The notes beneath the pieces are model-generated. The model saw nothing but the letters and a program-made list of their open reading frames with translations, did no database searches and was not told where the DNA came from. Of a stretch of 64,000 bases of DNA, positions 11,775 through 24,931 are shown piece by piece. The DNA is from Isoetes taiwanensis (Eukaryota > Streptophyta > Lycopodiopsida > Isoetales > Isoetaceae). Each line of letters begins with the position of its first letter. Position 1 is the stretch's first letter. The translations under genes were made by a program, and so were the position numbers. Where the stretch lies: contig JAJEKV010000028.1 of assembly GCA_021234155.1 (NCBI GenBank), positions 1,487,199 through 1,551,198 of the forward strand, in the 5' to 3' direction.

Positions 11775-13300
11775 TTTTGATAAGGAGGATCATGGGTTGC
11801 TTTCAAGTGGATCATATGTGACCTCTAATGATTTAAGCATAAGATAAAGAGTGCAACTTTGTATAGATCAGCGCGGAGTTGATGCATTTTCATTTCATAG
11901 ATTAAGCGGGACACAGTTTGCATAGGTCAGCAGAATACATTTTCTTTGATAGATTCAAAATGTGATCCATTCCGCAAATTGAGGGAATGCCGCTATTACC
12001 GGATTTGTCTTTCACGCATTGCATCTTTTTAGTGAAGAAGCATCTAGGAGAAATGATCCGCCTAATGGCTTTGACGGGAGCAAATTTCAGCCATAGAGAT
12101 CTTAAGCAAGAGTTTACTACCTACTAAAAGTATCGAAAGCGTATATGGATATCGTTGCTTGACTCCAAAGCCTTAGCTTAATAAACATGGTGTTGCGTCT
12201 AAATGCCATGTGCAGCGATGACCAATTTCGCGACATAAAATCTAAATCGTGAAAATGTGGTTAGAAATTAGATGCTCGCTAAAAGTGTTATAGATAATGC
12301 GACGCGTAAAAGTGCATGGTCGTGCGTAGACTTTACATAACGAAGAATTTCATTTCACAGAACCGCTCGTGGTTATTCATGCTATTTCCCATTGCACTCT
12401 AGCATGGCTATTATGTGATAACCTTCGGAGCGTTTTCATATTATTTGCCTTCCTCGGAGAACCTAGATTTTTGTAACGCTACATGTACTTAGATGTACTA
12501 AGGAGGATGTTGGCTTTGTGGAGCAGCCCCGCTAATATTTATCAACACTTTTTCTTCAAGCATTAATCGCGACGCTACTCTTGAGATATTGTTCATGGAG
12601 ATCACCTAAGCGGATCAATCCATAAGCTTGTGCGGTGTTAGGTCTCTCTCCATGCATTACATTTATAGCATTCTCGAAATATAATTTCATACTCTTCATA
12701 TGCCCATTGGGCTTACGTGGCATCTTCTCGCGCATCATAATGCACGAGCAAGCACATTTTGTAAAGCATTTCACATTTTCTTTCTTCTATCCTAATCTCT
12801 AATGCAAAGCTAATGTGAGAGGGGTGGTCGCTCTTGATGTAATAGATCCATGTAAAAGACCTAATGCACGCCAATTTCTTTGTCTTATCAAGCACTCCAA
12901 ACAGAGGTATCAAGTTGACTTTGCAAAAAATGAAACCAAGTATTTTCAAACATCATTCATTACGTGTATTAGCACCAGAAAAAAAGAGAATAATGACATT
13001 GAGTAGTCGTGATGCCTATGAATGTTTTGGTTTTGAATTCAACATGCCAAACTCCTCATGTATACATTTGTAGTGCAACAACCATATCTTCCTGGCCAAG
13101 AATGATAAAACCTTGAATCCCGCTGGCGATCCCCTTCCTTCATCTTCAACTAGGGAAGTTTTGAAATTTGATTTTTTCATCCATCATTTTCTATTTTCTC
13201 ATAAAGTGGATACTTTATATTCTCATTCCTTTGCGCAGCTGGTAGGAAGGGTCTGTACGTTGCGTAGAGTCGAGAAGGCTTTGCAGCTGCAACTCTAATG
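11775..13300 (+). repeat. Internal tandem repeat R1, copy A
   Basis: The first of two adjacent related blocks inside copy A. Both open with 'TTTTGATAAGGAG' and 'TAAGCATAAGATAAAGAGTGCAA', share 'GAAGAAGCATCTAGGAGAA' and 'TTCATGGAGATCAC', and close with 'GTAGAGTCGAGAAGGC'-type sequence. R1 contains about 200 extra bases relative to R2, including 'CAAGAGTTTACTACCTACTAAAAG'-type sequence. Confidence 0.8.
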
Positions 13301-14580
13301 GTTTTGATAAGGAGACCACCAAGGAGCTTTGGGGCACTATGTGGACCCTAATGATTTAAGCATAAGATAAAGAGTGCAATCACCAGCACAGATCGCCAGA
13401 TGATATTTTCATTTCAAGGATTAAGGGACATGTTTCTGCATAGGTCAGCAGACGATATATTTTCTTTTATACAGATCTTAAAAAATGTGACCATTCCGCA
13501 TTGAGGGAATGTCGCTATTAAATGGATTTGTCTTTCACATTTATCTTTTAGTGAAGAAGCATCTAGGAGAATGATCTCACTACTCCGCTTGACTCCGAGC
13601 CTCCGTTAAAAGTGTTGTACATAGATAGTCGCATGTGTGCGCTTTTATTGTGCGTGCATTCTTTACATGTATATTGAATAATAATTTTACTTCACGAACC
13701 TGCTCAGAAGATCCATGCCATTCCCATTGTAATTTGCTACGGCTATTATGTGGACAATCCTTTACGCTTTTCATACATTGTAGCCCTGAGAACTTTAGAT
13801 TTTAACACTGCGGTACAGCTTACCAAGAGGATGTTGGCTTGGGAGCATAGTTCTTTGCTACTATTTATCAACACTTTTTCAAGCATTAATCAAGACTGCG
13901 TTATTTGGGAAAGATATTGTTCATGGAGATCACTCATGGATCGTAATCCGCAAGTTTTAGGTGTTAGGCCCTCTCCACGATTACATTTATAGCATTCTCG
14001 AAATTTATAATTTCATACTTCCTTCATATGCTCCATTGGGCTTACGCGGGTATCTTCTCAAGCAGACTATAATGCACGAGTGTTTATTGACATTTCTTTG
14101 TGTTTACTTCACATTTTCTTCCTTCTTAGTCCTAATCTTCAAATGCAAAAGCTAATTTATGAGGGCCTGCCTTGGATCGTAATGCAAAGTGTTATCTAAA
14201 TACTACTTCTCAATTCTTACCTGACCTAAACAGGAAAATGGGAAGTTTGATTCTTTGCAAAAATTTCGAAACCCGCTATTTCTAAACACGTCATGAAAGC
14301 GAAAATCGCAAAGTAATTATTACGGGAATAGCCTTGGATGCCGCTTAAATGTTTCGTTTAATTCATGAATGGCTGTCAAACTCCCTGCTGGGTATCGTAG
14401 TGTAACAAACCATATCTCCACAAAATGATAAACTTTAAACCCTAAAGCGGTTCCTCTTCCCAACTAGTGTATTTTGTACTCGATTCTCTTTCTTCATCCA
14501 TCATTTTCTATTTCGACATTATATCATTTCGGCAGAGCTAGAAGGGGTCTCAGATGTTATGTAGAGTCGAGGCTGTTTTC
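13301..14580 (+). repeat. Internal tandem repeat R2, copy A
   Basis: The second, shorter member of the tandem pair, starting at TTTTGATAAGGAGACC and ending near ATGTAGAGTCGAGG. It matches R1 over most of its length with many short indels. Confidence 0.8.
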
Positions 14581-16149
14581 GCGTAAAGGCAACTCTCGAT
14601 GGTTATGAAGTGACTGCCCATAACCGGTAACAGGTCGGCTCTTCATTCCTCTTCCAGATAATCACTTAAACAAATAAAAAATTCGAAATGTATTCTGGAC
14701 ATGGCCATGGGAAGCTCGGTATAGGTAAGTAGATTTCATGGCGAGGGTGATTCATGGTCTTCTCGCTGAGATTTTATGCTATGCAATGATATTTTTGCAT
14801 TTTTTAGTGAATCGAAACGACCAGACTGTGCAGATCAACTACCACGTGGAGGCCATGATGTGCTATCATTGAGTTGCACCCAAATTTAATGGAATCTTTG
14901 CATCTTAGAATTTCTTATGCATGCTTATATTATAATCGACCGAGTTTTTCCAAATAATGTCCCTAAGCCTGGCAACACGGGCACCTCTTCCTTTCTAAAC
15001 AAATGGGCCACCTTTTGCAAATATGACTATATACTCTCTATTCTATGTTATCTAATTCCTCTAGATCTTTACAGTGAACATTGCATGATGGCAATGGGAG
15101 ATGCCCATCTAGCATTCCCATCTCATGTATGTGGTTAATGCAGAAAGCAAAGACCTAGGTCCCCGCTATCGCTAATTCAAATTCCCATATCTAGATGTGC
15201 AATCATGTCCCCTAATATTCTTGCAATAATGTTGTAATATCCGTGATGCTCTCTTTTTATCGCATACCTAAATACCAAGTAGTGTCAACCATATCCAATC
15301 TGTTTTGTCAAATGCACCACAAGCTACTAATTATTGTTGCAATATGCTCCAGTGATTCCTATCCCTATCATAAATGTTGATATTTCCGTTATACGGGCTC
15401 TTTATTTATTTGCTTCAGAGTCTCACTACCAAGAAACACATAGACGTGTTCCTTCGCATAACTATTCAATTTAATAATCATGTTACTATGCACGAGGTAA
15501 TACCACATCATATACTTGACTAAAGTTTTAGAACCAAAGAATAGAAGAAAATAGAACAACTATTTTCGAAGAAATTTCAAGCAATAATTCAAGAAATGTT
15601 CACCGCCTTATGTTTAGAATTACTTCTATTGAAGGAGGTTAGGATTCTTCAACTTTTACATTTTTACATCCTCGCGGAACCGATGAAGCCACGATGAATA
15701 ATATAACAAAGAGGCCTTCATATTTGAAACAAGAAGCCTTCACAATACGAAGTGGCCTCTTCCATTTGATTTGCATGCCCAAATTTAGCCGGTTACAAAT
15801 TTCCTTCATTGTTGGCATTGGTCTTTACTTCTATTAAGGATGAATGCGTGGAGAAAACTTCTTACGATATTTGACAAAAATGCTTCATTACAATGTTACA
15901 TTGAAGCTGCCATATGCCGGTCATTTGATGTTCGTTTTGCACAACTCCATTTATTCTTCTACACAATTGAATTCCTTTTACTGTGTGCTGTACCACATTT
16001 ATTTGATTTAAGAAAACTAAATACTTTGGTTTTGCCAATTTTAGTTATGCAACTTCAACTAACATTTGAAGTTATTTTGCATTTGTTTTGGCACAAAGAT
16101 CAAGTATTCACAACACCTTTCAATATATACATCACCAAGTAATATGTAC

Positions 16150-17270
16150 GAAAAGGTAGTACACATAATTCCCATAACTAGTCATTCTATACCGACAAAT
16201 TCACTTGACGGGCATGTAAAGGTTTCAGCCTATTTCTTTTGTGAACAAAAGTGTATACCTTTCTTAGCACTAAAATTTTGAGCAAAACCATCCCATATCA
16301 AATTTTGTTGTGACAAAGTTTCGCCACTTCGCTGAGCTGCCCTTGATATACATCGCCTATTTCCGTATGGTGGTAAAATATGGATGATGATCGCTTCACC
16401 GCATCTCTTATTTATGCAAGGGTAATGGGACCACAATGACTCAGCAAATTGTTAAGCGACAGTGAGTGCAAAGGGCTAACTAGATGGAATGTCCAGTAGC
16501 ACATGTGCATCCGTAGAAACAGGCGATCGCGGATACCGAAAGATGTTACCTGATGTTTGTTTCTCCAGTCAGGTATTCCGTGGCTCGAGCAAGTCAAAAC
16601 AGCATACGCTAAGCAGCATACAAACTCCCACATTAGAACGAGGTCTACGCCGCTACCCACGTCATTCCGCCTTCACAGCCAAGCAGCATATCGCCCATTC
16701 CATTAAAGCCCACCATCTCCATTGAGGATGCCTATTGGATTGGGGAGCCACGCCAGATAGGGTTTGTTCGCCGCCGTACTGGAGCCTGAGGATGAGTGTC
16801 ACACTTTCCGTAGCCGCCTAAAGATATGATCGATTCGACACGCTTATGCTCTACTTGATTAGACCTCGATGAGCCGCTACACATGATCGTGTGGGTACGA
16901 CTTCGTAGCGCTTCACCGGATCATACATTCAGAAGTACCTGACTTGAGGGGCTCGAGAGCGCCCCTGGGCCAACCATTTAATTTATGTCGCCAGCCTTAT
17001 CACGCCACGGTTTTTCTCGAAACTTCTTCGGGCTGGTTTTTAATCCGCAAGAATGTGACCTTCCAGCTTTTGTATTGGGTCCCATAGGCCGACATTGGTT
17101 CCGCGGGACGGTAGAAAACGTACCCATTCTATTCTATTCGCCTTTACCATTTCGTATATGCAGATTAATGGGTCTCATCCATACGACCTTCTCAGATTTT
17201 GTCACTGATATGCAGCCGCACTACCACTTAAGATACCCGGTGGGTATATGAGTAGGATAGAAATTTTGTG
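16150..17270. other. CpG-rich diverged block in copy A
   Basis: Between the anchors GTACGAAAAGGTAGTAC and ATATGAGTAGGATAGAAATTTTGTGG, this block is rich in CG dinucleotides and aligns only patchily with its counterpart at 29,225-30,305. Shared islands such as GGGACCACAATGACTCAG (16,427 vs 29,509) and CCAACCATTTA keep it collinear. No coding motif was recognised in either version. Confidence 0.6.
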
Positions 17271-18519
17271 GTAAAATGAATCAATCTACAGCTCCTACAT
17301 AGGTTGGCTCTGGAGAAGGGAACAAATGTTTACTTTGGTTCAACCCAAATAACCTCCAGATAGTTCTTACTGCAAACTTACTGCAAACATGTGGCTAAAG
17401 ATGAGAATTTGCTCATGGCATATAATATTCCACTCCTTAAATACAAGCACGTGGAATGTCCTTTGTAATAAAATCTGATGTTCGTTCTATGTACCAACAT
17501 CTAGATGTTTGTCTATTATGTCTCAGACGGTGGCGAGACGATGAAGGCGTGTTGCGGATCCCCGATATTTCTTCTATTCTTTTGAAAAGGTTACAAGCAT
17601 TGGGTGCTACTTTTGCAATTTTGATATTTTGTGTGTAGGAGCGATAAATTGAAAGGGACTCTAAGTTCTCAAAAGAATTGTATTACCGCTAGATCCTAAT
17701 CAACATTCACCCACGTGCTCAGGAAGCCGCTCATCACATTAGGTCCATCCCGGTTATGTTTTTATCAGTTCATGATATCTTTTTTGCTTTCAAAGTGGTA
17801 CTATGGAAAGAGATAAATTTGAACATGGCATTTAGCTAATATATTCTAACAGCCATACGTGAGAATGGCAAATGCATTGTGCCATTTTGAAACATGATTT
17901 GAAATCACTCACTAGACTACACCTTAAATGTACCTTGTATTCGCTCCGATGATAGATGTTTTATACTATGTTGTTATGTTTCTCGGCCTAATAAACCGCC
18001 TAATAAAACAAATTGCACACGTCATTGGTGCATATGCATTTCTTTGGGTAAACTACCAAACACAGTTGCTCATTGCTTCTTAAAACAAGTCCGTATACGC
18101 TTCGAATGTCCATCGAGAGCATCCCTTCGCCCCCAATCAATGGCCCAATCCATGCCCGCAAGAGCGAAGCATATATAGCATTACGTCGTTAACCTCATCC
18201 CATAAGATCAATTGAACATCTTGAAACTAGTCACGATAGCTCAAATGTGCCAATATTATACATGCACTCATATACACAAATACAAAATATTGCCATGTAA
18301 ATCACATGCCTGTTCCAAAGGTGGGCAATTTTCTAGTTGTAGACTAAAGGTTTCTAATCTCTCACAAAGTCGCTGAATGCAACACTCTTGTTCTACCTCC
18401 TTATTTCATAACCGTAAATCACAAAGTCAATACATCACTAAATGCAAATACTCTTTGTTCTTACCTCTTGCCTTGATGGTTAGGCTCCTCACCAAAGTAG
18501 AGTAATGATACCGTATGTG

Positions 18520-19190
18520 TACCCATGGTATATGCCATCATGAATTTATCGCTTTTACCTTTGCATGCATTGCCGTTTCAGGGAGCAACCCGACCGCCGA
18601 CTCTATTGCAAAGATTCCGTGATATGCCATAAGGTTTAAAAAAATACAAAAACATAAACAACAGAAATGAATGCACATTATATAAATCCACAATAAAATG
18701 CACACAACTATCTCACATACAAAATAATCTAGCCAAGAATAGTGTCTACCTAAAGAATCCAAGGAACAAACACAATTACCTCAATGTCTTTAAGAACATG
18801 GTGGTGGTGTGCAAGCCGCGATTTGTTGCCCGGTGGAAAGGGAAGTTCAACCGTGACCGGCCGCCTTCCGTCAGAGTATCCGTGATAGGCAAATGATAAC
18901 CATGGTGTATGCCATCATGGATTGATTGTTTTCATCCTTGAAGTGCAAGGTGCACAAGTTGCTCTGCAGCATGTAAATCGTGATCTCGCCGTGATTTATC
19001 GCAATATCTGCATATGCCATAAGGCATAGGATACAGAAAACATAAACAGATAGAATAGAATATACACCATAACTTAGAACTACAATAGCACAACACATAA
19101 ATCATCTTAAAATATAAAATAATCTAGCCAAGAATCATGCCTACCTAAACAATTCAAGAAACAAGCACAATTACCGCAAAATATCTTTTG
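18520..19190. repeat. Tandem pair of about 380 bp, copy A
   Basis: Two similar blocks start at 18,520 and 18,900. Both contain CCATGGT.TATGCCATCATG, ATATGCCATAAGG, a stretch of ACATAAACA, and AAAATAATCTAGCCAAGAAT followed by CTACCTAAA. The same pair occurs in copy B at about 32,555 and 32,931. Confidence 0.8.
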
Positions 19191-20402
19191 AAACCCAAGA
19201 TTTAACCTCCCTACAACAAAATCGAGCTTTTACACATGCATTTTTAAGTACCATAGACTGATCATGGACCAATAACTGCCATAATTACGTCTTTTGTATT
19301 TCATCTACACATCAAGATTGAATGCCAAAAGCTTCAACAAATTGGGAAGACAAATCTCTTACTGCACCATAGAATAATCAACAAAAGAAAAAAAATATAT
19401 ATAATCTGAGCACACAATGAATTCATGAATCCAAAACCCATAATGCGGCCTCAATAACAAAAAGATAGAAGGAAACCCTACAAAAAATGATACACCGTGG
19501 TAAATTACTGGCGCTTCATGCAATCCTAAGGCTTCGATGGCCCAAAATATTCTAATAATATGTGGAGAGAAATCATAAAAGAAGCTCCAAAGATTCAATC
19601 AAGCCAGTCAGCCCGGCCAGAGTTCTCAACCCGGCTTTATCATGGCTTCTTCCGCCATTTACATCATTATCATGTAAATACCTCAAACCATGGATAGAAG
19701 CAACTATAAGACATCGTAAAACCCCAATTTTCCAAATCGGCTCCCTGTTTGCTATAAAATCATCATCATCTCCGCAAAAAATGAAAAGCAAGAAAATTTA
19801 TATAACAAACGCAATATCTTGGCGGATAATAACAAAACATGAATCATCTTCGTTGCCTACATGCAGAGGATAAGGAATTTGCCAAATCCTCTAAAGGGAC
19901 AAATAATCCAGAATGCTATCCAAATGATAAGAAAAGCCACAGACCCAACTTATAGATTTTGTTTACGTATCGCTTGCTTGGCGCAAAAATTATTTCATCA
20001 AGTTACTTAATTTAATATATATGATAGGTAATACCGCTAATGCATGTGTTTCGTATATAACATTTGCTCAACAATGTGTTTCAGCCCTATTTCTAAGCCT
20101 TGGACCTTTGATAAATAGCTCCTTGATATATAGTACCGAGGAAAAATTATATGTCGTTCAAGTGAATCAATAAGCGTTGTTCACCGCTTAGGAATGAGTG
20201 AAAATGCGCCGCTGATTTCAGCGAAAAAGGTATTGTGGCATTGACAAAAGCCCCGATTGATTTTGGGAAAATCACCTTCTGCGCTCTCGGTATTCCGCAA
20301 TAATCGCTTTGTGAAAACTCAAAATTGTGTGATTTTGTTGTGGAAGAAAGACTTGGAAAACTGAGAAAATAATGGGCTAATCAATGTGTGCTTGCATATG
20401 CA

Positions 20403-20619
20403 TATGCATGGAATGTAGCCCTCCCATAGCGTGTACGCCGCCTTTGAAACAGTATCATGGGGTTCGAACTCTTAAATCGCTTTCATTCTATCAGTGGCGG
20501 CATGCCGTTATCAGCGTCAATCGGGCTTTGGTATACCGGTAACAACAAAGATCTGCGGTGTCCGCTGCGTGCAAGTTTAAACCCGTGGCTACTGTGGTCA
20601 CGCCGTACATAGCATCCTT
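20403..20619. other. Sharply diverged 217-base block, copy A
   Basis: The block is bounded on the left by 89 bases (20,314-20,402) identical to copy B and on the right by 113 bases (20,620-20,732) identical to copy B. Within it the two copies hardly align. It is CpG-rich in an AT-rich setting and contains GGGGTTCGAA at 20,459. Faint shared words such as GGTTCGAA and CTTTGGTA/GTTTGGTA suggest homologous but heavily altered sequence. Confidence 0.8.
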
Positions 20620-21230
20620 ATCCTCTCAATGCTTTCTATTAGGGGATTGGAGTTTAATTTAAGTTTGTTTTTCTATTCTGGAGTCAACATAGAATTGGGG
20701 TTTTTTCCAATGCGTGTTAAATGCCCTAAAAAATAGAGCCACCTAAGCTGATGCATGGCTTCTTGCAAAGCGAAGCTTGTCGTTGCAGATTCAAATCTTT
20801 CAGCCCATATTCAAATTATTTTTTTCTGTTTCATGTGAGATGGAGGCACGCAGCCTTGTTGGAATTTTTGTGGAAGTGTTTTTTTTTTGTGGCAGTGTTC
20901 AGTCGCTTGTTCCTTAAAGTTGCTCACGGTTTTCTCAAGTAAAACTGAGATCCGGCCTGCAAACGTTTGCTTCGCTATTAATGGTTGTTTTTCCTTGAAT
21001 TTAGAAGATTCTATGGGATCTTTTATAATCTAAGGGCTAGGAATTAATAATAGAAACAATCGTGTTTACACCACTCAAGAAGCACGAAACAACCCTCACC
21101 TTGCTTAAAAGGCACCATAGTACACGATGTTGACCAATAGTTTAGGCATCGGCAAAAATGCGGCAACTAAAACACTACTAAGGCGGAGCTATTTAGCTAT
21201 ATACTAGTACACGTGTATCCGACATTGCTA

Positions 21231-21402
21231 CCATAAGTAGAGGCCGATGTTTGCGCGAAGCTGCATAGTTGATACGGGTGTCCATATGGACCTTGTATCT
21301 ATGTAAGATTAATCGTTGTCGCGCATAAGTAGAGGCAGATGTTTGTATGAACCTGCATAATTGGGACGGTGTCCATATGGACCTTCTATGTAAGATTAAT
21401 CG
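21231..21402. repeat. Tandem duplication of about 95 bp
   Basis: Two adjacent copies share CATAAGTAGAGGC.GATGTTTG, CCTGCATA.TTG and GTGTCCATATGGACCTT, then TATGTAAGATTAATCG. A decayed version is present in copy B at about 35,240-35,375. GTCCATATGGAC is itself a perfect 12-base palindrome in each unit. Confidence 0.75.
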
Positions 21403-24400
21403 CTCAAAGTTTCTATCCTTTATTTATGCCAAAAACTTATAATTTTGTCTATTAAGAATTGGTCTTATTATCTTTGTTTGCCATCCTTTTTCTCTTTTTG
21501 TTGGAGTATATATATTTTCTTTTTGAAGGACGACAATCTATTATCAAGGAAAATCAAGATACATACAAGGGACCTGTGACCAAAAGTGTGGTAAAAGTGT
21601 GGTGGTTGGGTGCAAAGACTGAATTGAGTGTCACCCATCCTAGTACTATTCCAGCCTGCCGTTAACTTTCGAAAGTTCCGATGGGATCCGTAGGTACGTG
21701 GTATGCCTCAAGACCACCATTGAGTATATATTTATTGTTAAGTACAAATAGTAATTGGGAAAAATAGAAATCATAGACTATATGAAAGCATTCGTCTAGC
21801 ACATTTGATTAACCCCTTATCATTTCATATGTGTCTGCTTATAATAGACACATGTAACAACAATTGGCAGGCATGGACAAGGTTCTTTATATAGCTAAAA
21901 AGTGGCGGGAAACCTACCTGAAGAAACTATATTCTTTTGCAACTTCAATGCTTAAATGTAAAGAATGAAAATTCAAAAATTCTTATAGCACAAAAAGCAA
22001 ACGCCATTCATTTTTAGATCTATGAACATGCTACAATGTGACTCGAGTAGAATTCGGCTGATCATTAATCGACCACGTCACCATCACACACGCAAAGAGT
22101 TTGACATCCGGTGGTACCGCCGCTGGTCTTCTAAAACACATACGCATATTCACTTGTTTTGTCACCGATGCCTACTTCCTACTTGAATTCCACTTCCTCA
22201 AAGTTATTCTTAAGCCTCTTACCACATTTGAAGCATAAAAAGACAAATAGGACTATCTTTGCATCAGAAGATCTCGACAATTCTAAACTTCTACCTTAAC
22301 TATTGCCAGTTTAGGTAGTTGCACGAATTTATGGATACCATATAGACACTATACAAGCTTCACAACCTCGCCATCAATTAGAACTTATAAGCCATACCGC
22401 TGCCCATATTCTCAGGTTCTTCGCATGTCCTTTGCTATATATTATTCTTGGCACAAAAAGGAAGTATTTTATGTTTTGTGTTTTTACCGTATCATAATGT
22501 GTTTTTGGTGCATTCCTTTGAACATGGTCGTGATTATAAATATACAATCAGATCTTTCAATAGCATAAGGATTCAAACTAATGCAAAGCTGCTAATAGTC
22601 CCAATCAAATGTTATGCAGAGAAAGAGTAAAACAGAGTAAAAAACAAAGCACAATGAAGTCTACTACAACTCATTATGAGTAAGGATTGCATACAAAGAA
22701 TCAAAGAATGCTTACACAATTTCAAAATACGAACAAAACAAATGATAGAACTTGAAGGAAGGAAGGGAAGCCCTATAAAAAGTACCTTGTCTCGCAAGAA
22801 ATTTCGGGGTTGTGTTACATCCAAAGCTTTATGTACTGCAAGCAACACATTTGAGAGTCCTTACATAAAAATAATAAGGAACCCAAGAAACTACAATACC
22901 TCAAATGATAACGTCTCCACCTGTGTTGTTTGAATAGAAAAATGGTCATCGTGCCTCAAATTCAGCTCTGAAATTCATGAGCCCAAATGCAAAAACCACA
23001 AAAACTCCATAAATACGAAATTCCATGGAACAAATTGCTTAAAATGCTACAAAAAGATAGGAGAACATCGCTAAGGATTCCCGCTCTTTCAATTTGAAGC
23101 GGCCATAAACACATTTCTAACAAATCAAAAAGAGACTTGCTCTTGTTCAACATGCCTACACAAATGTGAGACTCAACCACCAATAATGCAAAATCATGGA
23201 TAAAAACTGAACTATCAAACCCCTTAGAATATCATGAATCGTGCTTTGTTCGAAGTTACACATTGTGCTTGTGTAAATATCTATAGAAATAGTGAAAGAT
23301 TTTTGTTTGAATACTTGAATCTAAGTTGCATTGTTTGGAAGGTGAACAATTGAACTTAGAGTGCTTAGGTAAATATCCATCAAAAAGCAGAGAAAAGGGG
23401 TCAGAAGTGGGTGAAGCTACATTTGTGGAGGTATGGTTTACATACAATTAGACATTATTATGGCACTTCCCAAAAATTCTATGCTTTTCGAAGCTTTTAG
23501 TTATGTGTTTAGGGCAAGACAAAAGGAGCCATTCCTTCTATTTCCATGTTACTTATTTGTTTCCTATCACACATTTGCGCCTTTTCTCCCCAACCAAGGG
23601 TATAATTGATTATGTGAATGGTTTTCATATTTTCTCAACAAAATCCTGCTATGATCGAATGGTAATCTCCACCCAATCGTTAGCAGATGGATGGTGATGT
23701 GGATATTTTTAGCATAATGTAAGCTTCTGGGTAACCAATATAAATTTTAGTTATTGAGTTGCCAGGCTTTCTTGTGGATTTGGCTTTCTGAGAAGATAAC
23801 ATGGAAAAGTAAATAATTAGAAGACTCTCACTATATCATGTCATGTTTGCAGAAGTTTCATATTAGATCAATTTTAGCGTATGTTGGTGTGACGATTGAG
23901 AGCACATGTGGAGATAACTTAGAATTTGCTTGAAAAATATTGATCTCTTTTTTAAATCTTGATGTGTCATTGCATCATGTATTTTTAAGATTGTTGTTTT
24001 ACGTTAGCGGATCGAGATGGAAAGAGGCCAATTTTATAAAATGATTTGCTACATTGTTTGAAAGTGCTGGGAAGAAGTTCATTCTCACAGGGGACACTCA
24101 AAGGTTTAAAATGTGATGTGAACATATGAGAATATATTTTGACATAGACAGCAACTGGATTGACACTCTTAGAAAATAGAAAGAGGGACATGCACGAATC
24201 ACTTGAATAGCGATCTAAGAATCACGGTACATGCGATTAGGTGGTGTGTTTTAAGTCTACCATAATCTGATTTCGATGATAAAACTGAAATTAACAGATG
24301 CTGATCGTTGAAGACTTTGGAAGATGACTGAAGACTTCGGAAGACAATGAAACTATGATCAATGTGTTGTTTTATATCCTATCCTATTGTTTAAATTTGG

Positions 24401-24931
24401 TTTTCCGTCAAATTGAAAAACTTTTGGAATTTTTCAGGTTAGTTTTCTAAGGTTGTGGGGTTTTACTTACGACGGAAAATTTCTTCAGTATTCCAAAAAT
24501 CAGGGCTGTGGCTTTCATGATCCAATTTAACTACATGGAGGCTATCCGTCCCCACGGTCGCATGGTACGGCAGAACCCGTTTTGGTCCCGTTTTAGGTAA
24601 GCAGGCTTACTGCTATGCCATAATCAGCATGAACTGCAGAATTTAGGTGCTCCTTGGTTGCATGTAAATCCTTGGGTCCTTCTCTCATGGCTGGGTTGCA
24701 TACTGTAAATGCAGACTTGGGAAGGAGTTCAAGAAGCATAGGAGGTTCTGTTGTTGCCTATGTTTTGGAGCAGAGAATGACTAGATTTGAAATGGCCATT
24801 TACCCAGGACGGTTTTGTAGCAAAGACATGAGCTGCTTCTCTGGTGGGATTCTTGCATTGGGTTTCATGGATTTTGCAGTTATGCTAAGGTTATTCCAAC
24901 CCAGGATATCTCATCGCTCCAACCAGGTATG

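Larger units (their letters stand above)
10100..23262 (+). repeat. Large direct repeat, copy A (about 13.2 kb)
   Basis: This whole segment recurs as copy B immediately to its right. Collinear landmarks include the AATAGTGAAAGATTTTTG start (10,126 vs 23,289), TTAAGCATAAGATAAAGAGTGCAA blocks, the 89-base identity at 20,314-20,402 vs 34,321-34,409, and the end word CCCCTTAGAATATCATGAA. No transposon or host domain was recognised in any of its short frames, and the frames are not conserved between copies, so it appears noncoding. Biological duplication and serial placement of two haplotypes are both possible. Confidence 0.85.

Noticed and set aside
20455-20475. GGGGTTCGAA as a box B of a tRNA or SINE (also at 34,469)
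   Set aside because: No box A at the right distance, no cloverleaf, and the surrounding block is not conserved between the two copies.
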